48,113 nucleotides of DNA, from contig JAUWUS010000007.1 of the NCBI GenBank assembly GCA_030617815.1, forward strand, positions 1-48,113. Reading direction: 5' to 3'. The notes below the pieces were generated by a model. That model was not told the DNA's origin. It was given only the letters and a program-made list of their open reading frames with translations, and did no database searches. Each line of letters starts with the position of its first letter. Within the stretch, counting starts at the first letter, position 1. The DNA comes from Gammaproteobacteria bacterium (GTDB lineage: Bacteria > Pseudomonadota > Gammaproteobacteria > UBA6429 > Thiohalophilaceae). Positions 1 to 7,969 of the stretch are shown here, piece after piece. The position numbers and the translations under genes were made by a program.

Positions 1-2
1 AA

Positions 3-185
3 GTAAAGGCTCATAACCCCGAAGGATATGAAAGCTGGGACATTGATAAGTATCTCGCATACCCATTATCAATAAATATGATAGAACCATATGAAAATGG
101 GTATAGACTTACTAATTTAGGTTCATCATACGTAATTTACATTCGTAGTAACCCAGGCTTCTTAGATTATTTGGCTAACTTATGA
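3..185 (+). CDS. C-terminal fragment of an unrecognised protein
   Basis: An open frame runs in from the left edge and stops with TGA at 183-185, giving about 60 residues that end in FLDYLANL. The start lies outside the window. The fragment is polar, rich in Tyr and Asn, and has no membrane segment. I do not recognise a family. A short hairpin follows the stop, which fits the end of a transcription unit. It could be a spurious open frame, but its length up to the edge and its balanced composition favour a real gene end. Confidence 0.5.
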   Translation, partial: VKAHNPEGYESWDIDKYLAYPLSINMIEPYENGYRLTNLGSSYVIYIRSNPGFLDYLANL

Positions 186-207
186 ACAAATCAGTTAATT
201 ATTAGTA

Positions 208-230
208 TTAAAGGGGTCGTAGCCCTTTAA
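208..230 (+). terminator. Short hairpin after the first gene
   Basis: TTAAAGGG and CCCTTTAA form an 8-bp perfect stem around a 7-nt loop, 23 bases after the stop at 185. No clean T-run follows, so it is a weak candidate intrinsic terminator or merely a stem in the leader of the next gene. Confidence 0.35.
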
Positions 231-271
231 CTTAAATCGTTAAGCTATAAAATAATAAAAAAGGAATAAAC

Positions 272-586
272 ATGAGAATCAGAGCTAATGTCGGTGTTCT
301 GGATATATTAGTCCATTTGATAATTTGGGTTTTACTTAGCCTGATCACTTTTGGGATTGCATTATTCTTCTACCCATACTCTTTTGCAAAGTTTATTATT
401 AACCGATCAGAATTAATTGATGAAAATGGTGTTCCAAAAGCAATGATATGTGACACGGATTTGTTTGGTAATATTGGGCATGTCATAGTGTGGATCATTA
501 TTTCAATCGTTACACTTGGATTTGGCTATGTTTTTTATTTCTATAAAGTCTGGAATTATTCTTTAAACAATACTCGAATTGGTTAA
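272..586 (+). CDS. Small membrane protein with a duplicated hairpin unit
   Basis: This 104-residue protein has two similar halves. Residues 10-44 and 64-99 each read His, a Trp-containing hydrophobic stretch, the pattern S-[LI]-[IV]-T-[FL]-G, then an FxY-type aromatic segment ending in Asn. The simplest reading is a tandem duplication of one membrane hairpin. The unit resembles the 'ITLGI...P' segments of DUF898 (YjgN-like) and related small membrane families, but that link is by eye only. AAGGA at 261-265 lies a few bases before the ATG and serves as ribosome binding site. No signal peptide or catalytic motif is visible and the function is unknown. Confidence 0.75.
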   Translation: MRIRANVGVLDILVHLIIWVLLSLITFGIALFFYPYSFAKFIINRSELIDENGVPKAMICDTDLFGNIGHVIVWIIISIVTLGFGYVFYFYKVWNYSLNNTRIG

Positions 587-616
587 TACTGTTTCCTTTA
601 ACCGGAGCACTTTACC

Positions 617-1255
617 TTGCTTTCTCAAACTTCAATACACATCCAACTGGCCGATACTCTCTTCTGGTTAACCATTATTGCTGTTGCAGTAACGGCAATG
701 TCTGCAGTATTAATTGCAGGTAAGCATCGCTTTGATTTATTTGGCGCGAGCATTATTGCTCTTGCTACCGCATTGGGCGGCGGCTCACTCCGTGACATGC
801 TTTTAAATAAAGATGTTTTCTGGATCGACAATCAATTATTTCTTATTGTCGCCCTGATCGCAGCAGCTGTATCGTTCTTCTACGCACGTTTCAATACTTA
901 TTCATTAAAACTATTTTTAATCCCGGATGCGATGGGATTAGCAACCTTTTCTATTGCCGGAACCATTACTGCACTCTCAATCGATGCACCATGGCTGGTT
1001 GCAAGTTTCATGGGTGTTATTACCGGCGTTGCAGGCGGTATCATCCGTGACATGATGTGTAACGAGATACCTGTTGTCTTCAAAAGTACTCTGTACGCCA
1101 CTATTTCCTGGTTAGGCGGTCTGTTATTTATCGGCCTCATTGAATTCCTGGATACGTCAATCGCTGCCGCTATCGCCGGTTCCACCATTTTCCTCATCAG
1201 GTTAGCCGCAATAAAATGGGATCTCGGCCTTCCCGTATTCAAAACAAAAGAATAA
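617..1255 (+). CDS. TRIC/UPF0126 family membrane channel (YicG-like)
   Basis: The 212-residue protein carries two copies of the glycine-rich hallmark of the trimeric intracellular cation channel family: GGGSLRD at residues 54-60 and GGIIRD at 140-145. Each belongs to a three-helix repeat, and about seven hydrophobic segments are visible. Family members form trimeric monovalent-cation channels in the inner membrane; the bacterial YicG-type role is unclear. The start is TTG at 617 with GGAG at 603-606, about ten bases upstream; no closer ATG keeps the first helix. The gene lies 30 bp after the small membrane protein on the same strand and may be co-transcribed with it. Confidence 0.85.
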   Translation: MLSQTSIHIQLADTLFWLTIIAVAVTAMSAVLIAGKHRFDLFGASIIALATALGGGSLRDMLLNKDVFWIDNQLFLIVALIAAAVSFFYARFNTYSLKLFLIPDAMGLATFSIAGTITALSIDAPWLVASFMGVITGVAGGIIRDMMCNEIPVVFKSTLYATISWLGGLLFIGLIEFLDTSIAAAIAGSTIFLIRLAAIKWDLGLPVFKTKE

Positions 1256-1308
1256 ATAGAAAGTTAAACCATGCATCTTTAATCAAAATATTAAAAAAAG
1301 GGATTATT

Positions 1309-1776
1309 ATGAAATATTTATTGATAACGCTTCTATTGTTTTCAAACACTGCAATGGCAACAGAAAATTCCATGACTCAGGATGAAATGGAAAAAATTAT
1401 TGTTAAAAATGTAGAGGTTGTAACAAAACAAAAAGGCTATATTGTCTTTATGTATAAAAAAGTAAAAATGGCTCTTATATCTGATGTGAAACATGACCGT
1501 ATGCGAATCATTGCTCCTATTTCAGAATACCCGGCTTTAACCTCTAAAATAAAAAATGCTGTTATGGAGTCTAATTTTCATCTGGCATTAGATTCACGGT
1601 ATGCAGTAAGTAATGACGTATTATACTCCGCGTATATCCACCCGTTGTCTCCACTTACAAAAAAAGAATTAAAAAGTGCCCTCAACCAGGTTTCTACATT
1701 AGCATTAACATTTGGCAGTACATATAGCAGCGGAGAATTAAGTTTTAACGGTAAAAGTATAAAACCCAAAAAATAA
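1309..1776 (+). CDS. Exported hypothetical protein
   Basis: The 155-residue product begins with a clear signal peptide (MKYLLITLLLFSNTAMA, cut after residue 17). The mature part is about 138 residues of mixed alpha/beta composition ending in a basic tail. The open frame extends upstream to 1216, overlapping the channel gene, but the ATG at 1309 is preceded by AAGGGA at a good distance and gives the signal peptide, so this start is chosen. The order of predicted strands and helices vaguely recalls YbjN/type III chaperone-like folds; this is a guess. Likely periplasmic, function unknown. Confidence 0.7.
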   Translation: MKYLLITLLLFSNTAMATENSMTQDEMEKIIVKNVEVVTKQKGYIVFMYKKVKMALISDVKHDRMRIIAPISEYPALTSKIKNAVMESNFHLALDSRYAVSNDVLYSAYIHPLSPLTKKELKSALNQVSTLALTFGSTYSSGELSFNGKSIKPKK

Positions 1777-1811
1777 TATCGTTTCAACTCAATTACAAAA
1801 ATATATAAATA

Positions 1812-2303
1812 ATGAAAACAACATTAATCATTGTCTCCCTCTTAATCATCGCCACTATTATCTTGTTTTTTATTCTTGGAATGATGTCAAAGTCAGGATC
1901 AGCGCCGGGATTAGTTGAAGGAAGTTTATCGCAGTGCCCAAATAAACCGAACTGTTTCAGCACTGAGAAAAAAGATGATGCCGCTCATTATATTGCCCCT
2001 ATTAAAATCCCCAAGGACATCAATATAGAACTTGATTCTTTGCATATTCTAAAAGATACCATTCGAGATATGGGCGGCAGTATTGAAGATGAAAGTGAGG
2101 ATTATTTTGCCTCAACTTTTTCATCAGGCATATTTGGATTTGTCGATGATTTTGAAATCAGAATCGATCCAGTTAAAAAAATAATTCATATTCGCTCCGC
2201 ATCCCGAGTCGGTCATAATGATATGGGTGTGAATAAAAAAAGAATAGAACTACTCAAACAACTATACAAAAAGAATATATTATCAGCTGATCCACATCAT
2301 TAG
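1812..2303 (+). CDS. DUF1499 family protein
   Basis: This 163-residue protein has one N-terminal membrane segment (about residues 4-24), then the DUF1499 signature SQCPNKPNCFST with Cys42 and Cys48, and a domain ending in the SRVGHNDMGVNKKRI-type segment usual for the family. The domain is probably periplasmic, anchored by the N-terminal helix. DUF1499 proteins have no established biochemical role. No clear Shine-Dalgarno precedes the ATG, so expression may be coupled to the upstream exported protein, 35 bp away on the same strand. Confidence 0.8.
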   Translation: MKTTLIIVSLLIIATIILFFILGMMSKSGSAPGLVEGSLSQCPNKPNCFSTEKKDDAAHYIAPIKIPKDINIELDSLHILKDTIRDMGGSIEDESEDYFASTFSSGIFGFVDDFEIRIDPVKKIIHIRSASRVGHNDMGVNKKRIELLKQLYKKNILSADPHH

Positions 2304-2358
2304 AATTAGATCTTAGGTCTTAATGTCTTTTAATCCCATTTAACGCAGCCGAGCATCA

Positions 2359-2537
2359 AAAGAAAAACAGGATCAAAGCGAGCTTTTGTTTGAGCGCGAT
2401 TAGTGTGGAACACAGCGCGAGTTAGCGAGTGCCTGTTTTTCTTTCGCTGTGAGGGAATTGGAATTGAAAATTCCAACAAGTTATTGGGTGTCTTTTTCTT
2501 TGGTACCTTTCTTTTGGACAAGCAAAAGAAAGATACT
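2359..2537. repeat. Dispersed intergenic repeat with three hairpins
   Basis: Three inverted repeats follow one another. A 13-bp perfect pair lies at 2359-2371 and 2432-2444. A TTGGAATT/AATTCCAA stem with a 3-nt loop lies at 2458-2476. CTTTCTTTTG/CAAAAGAAAG lies at 2507-2516 and 2523-2532, extendable to about 2502-2537. The last stem and the text after it resemble a GGACAAGCAAAAGAAAG-type repeat that I recall from many gammaproteobacterial intergenic regions and that often creates false open frames. It separates the convergent DUF1499 and pmbA genes, so it may also act as a two-way terminator. The rest of 2304-2589 shows nothing more. Confidence 0.65.
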
Positions 2538-2589
2538 TGCTGTCGGTCAACCACCGACTCGGCTATCCGGCCGAAACCGGACAAAACTA

Positions 2590-3981
2590 TCAGCTACCCG
2601 CCACGGTCATATTATCAATCAACCACGAACCCGTAATCACACCACCACGCATATCTAAATCATTCCCAATACGTTGCAAACCCATAAACATATCTTGTAA
2701 ACGACTGGCTAAAGTAAATTCTTCAACTGGATATTGAATCTCGCCATTTTCAACCCAGAAGCCGCTGGCACCACGTGAGTAATCACCGGTAACCGTATTA
2801 ACGCCCTGCCCCATCACTTCAGTAATCAACAAACCTTTGTCCATCTCTTTAAGCATAGTTTCTAATGAAACATCATCATGATTAATGTAAAGGTTATGAA
2901 CACCACCCGCATTACCTGTGCTTTGCATGTCCAGACGACGTGCGGCATAACTATCCAGTACATAACTTTGTAAAACACCATCTGTTATTAGATCATGAGC
3001 TGTCGTGATGACACCTTCATTATCATAAGGTGCACTGCCTAACGCGCCTTTAATGTGCGGGCGTTCATCAAGACGAATATGTTCTGGAAATATTTGTTTG
3101 CCCAGATGATCAAGTAAAAAGGTCGCTTTACGATACTGTGCGCCACCTCGAATACCCGCTAATAAATGCGAAAGCAGGCCTTTGGCAACTTCTGCTTTAA
3201 AAATAACCGGCGTCTGGCAGGTAGGCATGTGTTTCGCACCTAATCGACTGACCGTGCGCTGAGCCGCATGTTTACCAATTTCAGCAGGTGCCTCTAACTT
3301 ACTGGCATCTCGATTAATGCTATACCAGTAATCACGCTGCATGGCGTTATCCTGTTCTGCGATCATTGTGCACGACATGCTGTGACGTGACGTATTGTAA
3401 CCATCAAGAAAACCCTGGGTATTACCATAAACCCGAATTCCACTGTGGCTGCTGACTGAGCCACCTTCAGAATTGATAATGCGTTTATCTTCAGCCCTGG
3501 CAACATCTTCACATTCTTTAGCGAGCGCAATGGCTTGTTCTGCACTGACGTCCCACGGATGATACAAATCTAAATTAAGTATGTCCTTCGCCATCATTTT
3601 TTCATCCGGCAAACCGGCGTACGGATCATCTTCGGTATAACGGGCAATGTCACAGGCAGCTTTTACAGTTTCTTTAACCGCTTTAAGCGAAAAATCGCTG
3701 GTACTGGCCGAGCCTTTTCTGTTGCCAAAATAAACGGTAATACCCAGACCTTTGTCACGGTTATGTTCAATCGTTTCAACATCGCCCATACGCACAGTCA
3801 CCGAAAGCCCCGACTCTACACTTAAGCCCGCCTCAGCGGCTGATGCACCCTGTGCTGTGGCTTCTTGCAGCAAGTCAGTAACAATGGTTTTTAGCTTTTC
3901 TGAATTATACGGATCAGAAGAATCTGTCATTTTTAGTGAACTGTTTTGATCGGAATTCGGGCTAGAGCTCAATCTAGACAT
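2590..3981 (-). CDS. pmbA: Metalloprotease-complex subunit PmbA/TldE
   Basis: The protein aligns by eye along nearly its whole length with E. coli PmbA (450 residues), including the GLGITVYFGNRKGSAS-like N-terminal segment, TGNAGGVHN, ITGDYSRGASGFWVENG and a C-terminal TVAGS. PmbA (TldE) is the partner of TldD; the heterodimer unfolds and cleaves small peptides such as the microcin B17 leader and CcdA. The zinc ligands are in TldD, and PmbA lacks HExxxH as expected. The frame also offers GTG at 3987, but ATG at 3981 has GAGG five bases upstream and is preferred. It is divergent from darP, as in E. coli. Its partner tldD lies only 1.3 kb away. Confidence 0.95.
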   Translation of the reverse strand: MSRLSSSPNSDQNSSLKMTDSSDPYNSEKLKTIVTDLLQEATAQGASAAEAGLSVESGLSVTVRMGDVETIEHNRDKGLGITVYFGNRKGSASTSDFSLKAVKETVKAACDIARYTEDDPYAGLPDEKMMAKDILNLDLYHPWDVSAEQAIALAKECEDVARAEDKRIINSEGGSVSSHSGIRVYGNTQGFLDGYNTSRHSMSCTMIAEQDNAMQRDYWYSINRDASKLEAPAEIGKHAAQRTVSRLGAKHMPTCQTPVIFKAEVAKGLLSHLLAGIRGGAQYRKATFLLDHLGKQIFPEHIRLDERPHIKGALGSAPYDNEGVITTAHDLITDGVLQSYVLDSYAARRLDMQSTGNAGGVHNLYINHDDVSLETMLKEMDKGLLITEVMGQGVNTVTGDYSRGASGFWVENGEIQYPVEEFTLASRLQDMFMGLQRIGNDLDMRGGVITGSWLIDNMTVAGS

Positions 3982-4071
3982 GGCCACCTCATAATATGTT
4001 TGGCAAAAATTTTATAAATATACTCCATTGTAAGGCTACGACGCGCGCATCACAAATGGCATAATGCATCC

Positions 4072-4611
4072 ATGGTAGATAAAACAAATAATGCTGATAT
4101 AGCTAATAATGACGAAAATGATGAGTTTCAGGATGAAGAACTTGTCAGTAAATCCCAGCGTAAACGTGATGCAAGTGCAGCTCAACAATTAGGCAAAGAT
4201 TTACTCGAACTCGACCCAAACACGCTGGCAACCATTGATTTGCCTGAAAATCTCAGTCTGGCGCTGGACGATGCCCGTCGCATCCGTAAACACGGCGCCT
4301 TAAAACGGCAACTGCAATATATCGGCAAACTCATGCGCCATATTGAACTTGAACCCATTCGTGAGCAATACCTTAAGCTGACTAACCATTACGGCAAGGA
4401 TGTTAAGAAATTTCACCATTTAGAAGAATGGCGAGATCGATTACTCGCAGAAGGTGACAAAGCATTAGAAGATTTATTAAACGAAGCACCAAATGCCGAT
4501 CGACAGCATCTCAGGCAATTGATGCGTCAGTCCGCGAAAGAAACCAAACTCAACAAACCGCCCAAATCCGCACGGGAAATATTTAAATACCTAAAAACCT
4601 TGTTTGAATAA
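4072..4611 (+). CDS. darP: Ribosome biogenesis factor DarP (YjgA, DUF615)
   Basis: The 179-residue protein has the DUF615 pattern: an acidic N-terminus, SKSQRKRDASAAQQLGKDL (about residues 26-44), the ALDDARRIRKHGALKRQLQY helix, the HLEEWRDRLLAEGDKAL segment and a C-terminal KPPKSAREIFKYLK stretch. DarP binds late 50S precursors and promotes peptidyl-transferase centre maturation. ATG at 4072 gives the expected length, though no strong Shine-Dalgarno is seen. It is divergent from pmbA across 90 bp, the same pairing as E. coli pmbA-yjgA, and is the only plus-strand gene between 2590 and 22584. A large hairpin follows it. Confidence 0.95.
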   Translation: MVDKTNNADIANNDENDEFQDEELVSKSQRKRDASAAQQLGKDLLELDPNTLATIDLPENLSLALDDARRIRKHGALKRQLQYIGKLMRHIELEPIREQYLKLTNHYGKDVKKFHHLEEWRDRLLAEGDKALEDLLNEAPNADRQHLRQLMRQSAKETKLNKPPKSAREIFKYLKTLFE

Positions 4612-4624
4612 TAAATAAATTTGA

Positions 4625-4700
4625 ACCACAGAGGTCACGAAGGTACACAGGGAAGACACTTAACAATTTTTTCTCTGTGTACCCCCGTGACCTCTGTGGT
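4625..4700. repeat. Long inverted repeat between convergent genes
   Basis: ACCACAGAGGTCACG at 4625-4639 pairs perfectly with CGTGACCTCTGTGGT at 4686-4700. A second block, GGTACACAG at 4642-4650, pairs with CTGTGTACC at 4675-4683. The result is a near-continuous stem around a loop of about 24 nt. It resembles the 'ACCACAGAGG' repeats that recur in many bacterial genomes. It sits between the ends of darP and the oxygenase gene and probably terminates both. Confidence 0.75.
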
Positions 4701-4712
4701 AAATATTTTTAA

Positions 4713-5312
4713 CTATACTCTCTTACGAAACCACCCCGTCAAACTCGCACGTTCCCGTTTTGCCGGTAAAACTTCATGTTCAAAATCTGCGCTCATAAAA
4801 CAAACCAGTGTTCCTGCTTTGGGAACCACTGAAAGAGTATTTCCATTTTTTAAATAAAGCTGAAGTTCACCACCATCTTCTTTATTCCAGTTTTCATTCA
4901 AATAAGTGATAACAGTTAAAACGCGGCTATCCTGATTTTTATGTTGATCGAGATGACGTTTATAAAAAGCATTGGGTGAATACAATGCAAAGTGGACTTC
5001 TAGTTCAAATAACCCAAAATAAAACCGTTGATTAAGTGCATCCTGTAGTTGTTGTGTAATATTGAGGAATTTTTGTTGCGACTCGGTTAATTTTTTTTCA
5101 CCAAACCAGCTGATTTCATCATTGCGAATAGTTTGTTCAACATGCAGGTTGTTTTCGCGGCCAATACCTGCTTGTTTGAAACTGCCTTGTTGCCGCAATG
5201 AGGTGAGTGTATTTTTTAATTGTTGAGTAAGTTCGGTTGAAAAAAAATGTTCCTGTACTGACCAACCTTGTTGTTCTATATCACAAAGAATTTTTTCTAT
5301 TTTTTTATTCAA
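4713..5312 (-). CDS. 2-oxoglutarate/Fe(II)-dependent dioxygenase (PKHD/prolyl hydroxylase-like)
   Basis: The C-terminal half of this 199-residue protein is a jelly-roll oxygenase domain. His120 and Asp122 (KRHLDQH) with distal His179 form the iron facial triad, and Arg188 in RERASLTGW is the expected 2-oxoglutarate anchor. Family members hydroxylate protein or small-molecule substrates in the cytoplasm using O2 and 2-oxoglutarate. The substrate cannot be read from sequence. The gene follows tldD by 9 bp on the same strand, so co-transcription is likely, and pmbA lies just beyond darP. ATG at 5312 fits the family length. Confidence 0.85.
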   Translation of the reverse strand: MNKKIEKILCDIEQQGWSVQEHFFSTELTQQLKNTLTSLRQQGSFKQAGIGRENNLHVEQTIRNDEISWFGEKKLTESQQKFLNITQQLQDALNQRFYFGLFELEVHFALYSPNAFYKRHLDQHKNQDSRVLTVITYLNENWNKEDGGELQLYLKNGNTLSVVPKAGTLVCFMSADFEHEVLPAKRERASLTGWFRKRV

Positions 5313-5321
5313 GAGAGATAC

Positions 5322-6758
5322 TTAAGCCGTGCCACCAACGGTTAAACTATCTATTTTTAAAGTCGGTTGACCAACACCAACAGGAACGCTTTGACCTTCT
5401 TTTCCACAAACGCCCACACCCGTATCCAGCTTAAGATCATTACCTACCATAGAAACACGGGTTAATACATCGGGGCCGTTTCCAATCAAGGTTGCACCTT
5501 TGATCGGCTGCGTTACTTTTCCATTTTCAATTAAATAGGCTTCACTGGCGGAGAACACAAATTTTCCTGAAGTAATATCAACCTGGCCACCACCAAAATT
5601 AACCGCATAAACTCCCTTCTCAACAGACTCAATGATTTCTTGTGGATCATGTTCACCGGCTAACATATAAGTGTTAGTCATGCGTGGCATAGGCAAATGA
5701 GCATATGATTCACGACGTCCATTGCCGGTCGACTCAACGCCCATAAGTTCAGCATTCATTTTATCCTGCATATAGCCTTTTAAAACACCTTTTTCAATTA
5801 ACATGGTTTGTTGAGTTCTAGTACCTTCATCATCCATGTTTAACGAACCACGACGACGGTCTAAAGTACCATCATCTACGATAGTGCATAGCGGTGAAGC
5901 AACGCGTTCGCCTATGCGGCCACTAAAAGCGGAACTGCCTTTACGGTTAAAGTCTCCTTCGAGTCCATGACCAATTGCTTCGTGCAACAATACACCGGGC
6001 CAGCCCGGACCAAGTACGACCGGCATTGTACCCGCAGGTGCAGCAACCGCTTTTAAATTAACTAATGCCTGGCGAACAGCTTCACGTGCAAAACCAAGTG
6101 CACGATCTTCCTGAGTAAAGTATTCATAACCCACTCGCCCACCGCCACCTGAACTGGCTTGCTCTCTATCATCACCCTCTTCGGCAATAACTGTGACATT
6201 CATTCTGACCAGAGGACGAACATCTGCATTTAAAGTACCATCACTTGAAGCAACCAGTACAACCTCATGTACTCCAACCAGACTGGCGATCACTTGCTTA
6301 ATACGTGGATCCTGCTTACGGGCTTCAGCATCAACCTGTCTTAACAAATCAATCTTTTCATCTGTCGTTAATGAATCCAGTGGATCAATAGGAAGATAGA
6401 GCTGATGTGAAGAATGTTTTTTCCAGGCCTGAACCTGATTTTGTTGTCCAGCACGGGCAATAGTTTTTGCGGCATTTGCGGCTTGATTTAAAGCAGGTAA
6501 AACTATTTCGTCAGAATAAGAAAAACCCGTTTTTTCCCCACTTACTGCCCGAACACCAACACCTTGCTCAATATTGTAGTTCCCTTCTTTTACTATGCCG
6601 TCTTCTAACACCCAGGATTCATGCCGTGTTGTTTGAAAATAAAGGTCTGCACGATTAATACTATTGCCCATCATCTGATCAAGCACATTTTGCAAATCAT
6701 TCACCTCAAGCCCGGTAGGTGATAATAAAATATCGTTAGCAGTATCAATATAACTCAT
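5322..6758 (-). CDS. tldD: Metalloprotease TldD
   Basis: The 478-residue protein is very close to E. coli TldD throughout. The zinc motif HEAIGH puts ligands at His259 and His264 with catalytic Glu260, and Cys451 in [10 protein letters not shown] is the third ligand. [19 protein letters not shown] and the terminal SLTVGGTA are family signatures. With PmbA it forms the TldD/E protease that threads unstructured peptides into a closed chamber. The start at 6758 lies 8 bp after the nitrilase stop, so the gene is in the yhdP-hypothetical-nitrilase-tldD-oxygenase run. No intrinsic terminator separates these genes. Confidence 0.97.
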   Translation of the reverse strand: MSYIDTANDILLSPTGLEVNDLQNVLDQMMGNSINRADLYFQTTRHESWVLEDGIVKEGNYNIEQGVGVRAVSGEKTGFSYSDEIVLPALNQAANAAKTIARAGQQNQVQAWKKHSSHQLYLPIDPLDSLTTDEKIDLLRQVDAEARKQDPRIKQVIASLVGVHEVVLVASSDGTLNADVRPLVRMNVTVIAEEGDDREQASSGGGGRVGYEYFTQEDRALGFAREAVRQALVNLKAVAAPAGTMPVVLGPGWPGVLLHEAIGHGLEGDFNRKGSSAFSGRIGERVASPLCTIVDDGTLDRRRGSLNMDDEGTRTQQTMLIEKGVLKGYMQDKMNAELMGVESTGNGRRESYAHLPMPRMTNTYMLAGEHDPQEIIESVEKGVYAVNFGGGQVDITSGKFVFSASEAYLIENGKVTQPIKGATLIGNGPDVLTRVSMVGNDLKLDTGVGVCGKEGQSVPVGVGQPTLKIDSLTVGGTA

Positions 6759-6766
6759 AGAAAAAT

Positions 6767-7597
6767 TTACTCAGTAGGTAAGGGGCAGGAAATTTTTCGA
6801 TGTTGTAAAGCTGGAAAATTTCGGCGAATCGTTTTAACATTTTCAAGATCAACATCAGCAATAACATATCCTGAACCTTGTGGCAGCTCATCTAAAATAA
6901 CACCCCAGGGATCAATAATCATACTGTTTCCATAAGTTTCACGTCCGTTAACGTGGTAACCACCCTGCGCAGAAGCAACCAGATAACACAGGTTTTCTAT
7001 CGCTCTGGCGCGTAATAAAACTTCCCAGTGTGCTTTACCGGTAATGGCAGTAAACGCAGCAGGTAAAACAATGATTTCGGCATCTTGCAAAGCCAGTTGA
7101 CGGAACAACTCGGGAAAACGTAAATCATAACAAATCGCTAAACCTATTTTCCCAAACGGTGTATCGACTACTATTACCTGATTACCAGCATCTATTGTTT
7201 CGGATTCTTTATACGTTTCACTGGTAGCTTCAAGGTGCACATCAAACAAATGGATTTTATCATAACGACTAACACGTTCGCCATTATCGTTGTAAACAAG
7301 AGAAGCTGCATAAATTTTGTCCTCATCATCCGACTTGAGAGGAATTGTTCCAGCAATCAACCAGACCTTGTTTTTTTTAGCTTGTTCAGAGAGGAAATCC
7401 TGTATTGGCCCGATACCGTCATTTTCAGCAATTTTAACCTGATCAGTATCCTGTAAACCCATAATTGCAAAGTTTTCAGGCAAAACAATCAGTTTTGCTC
7501 CCGCCTGAGCAGCACTTAAAATTTGTCGACTAACCTCAATTAAGTTTGCACTTACGTTGGTACCAGAAGCCATCTGGATTGCAGCTATTTTTGTCAT
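6767..7597 (-). CDS. Carbon-nitrogen hydrolase, Nit1-like (probable deaminated-glutathione amidase)
   Basis: This 276-residue nitrilase-superfamily enzyme shows the catalytic triad Glu41 (LPENFAIMG), Lys114 (RYDKIHLFD) and Cys156 ([11 protein letters not shown]). The [10 protein letters not shown] and [11 protein letters not shown] segments are typical of the Nit1/NitA subgroup, which repairs deaminated glutathione; substrate assignment is by similarity. It is cytoplasmic. The position between yhdP and tldD is the usual one in Pseudomonas and relatives, so it is an ancestral operon member, not an insertion. Start ATG at 7597 gives a full N-terminus (KIAAIQMAS). Confidence 0.92.
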   Translation of the reverse strand: MTKIAAIQMASGTNVSANLIEVSRQILSAAQAGAKLIVLPENFAIMGLQDTDQVKIAENDGIGPIQDFLSEQAKKNKVWLIAGTIPLKSDDEDKIYAASLVYNDNGERVSRYDKIHLFDVHLEATSETYKESETIDAGNQVIVVDTPFGKIGLAICYDLRFPELFRQLALQDAEIIVLPAAFTAITGKAHWEVLLRARAIENLCYLVASAQGGYHVNGRETYGNSMIIDPWGVILDELPQGSGYVIADVDLENVKTIRRNFPALQHRKISCPLPTE

Positions 7598-7617
7598 ATG
7601 GATTTAACAGGTAATTT

Positions 7618-7950
7618 TTAATTAAATAATACTTCAAGTTCAATGGTAGTTGAAATTGCACTACCAGGTATTAATTCGATACGTTGAGAAGAAAGACCTA
7701 ATGCAATTAACCAGCTTCGAAGTTCATTAGCCCAGAGTGTGCCTTCATCACCGCCAGGATATTTAATTTTTAGTAAACTGTTTACATTTTTTTGCAATTT
7801 TTGCATGCTTTTATGTACTGCAGGCATCGCCAGTAATGTCGAGGTTTGTTTAGGCACAGACCACTCATTTGCATGTAATAACTCAATATCGGCAGCAAGA
7901 GTGTTTGCCGAAAAAAACCATACAACTGTCATAAAAATAAATTTATTCAT
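7618..7950 (-). CDS. Small periplasmic hypothetical protein
   Basis: The 110-residue protein opens with a signal peptide (about residues 1-19, ending NTLA). The mature part has the pattern LHANEWSVPKQTSTLLAMPAV and later WANELRSWLIALGLSSQRIELIPG, the second half resembling the end of an OmpA-like or SPOR-like alpha/beta unit, though no family is recognised with certainty. It lies 19 bp after yhdP and 20 bp before the nitrilase gene on the same strand, so it belongs to the same transcript. An envelope role alongside YhdP is possible but inferred only from position. Confidence 0.7.
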   Translation of the reverse strand: MNKFIFMTVVWFFSANTLAADIELLHANEWSVPKQTSTLLAMPAVHKSMQKLQKNVNSLLKIKYPGGDEGTLWANELRSWLIALGLSSQRIELIPGSAISTTIELEVLFN

Positions 7951-7969
7951 ATTTCACAGCATACCACAA

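Noticed and set aside
2330-2658. Overlapping open frames of 66-84 residues on both strands
   Set aside because: They lie wholly or mainly in the hairpin repeat, have odd composition and no ribosome binding sites.
4621-4857. 78-residue open frame on the plus strand
   Set aside because: It starts in the inverted repeat 4625-4700 and runs antisense into the oxygenase gene; no start signal.
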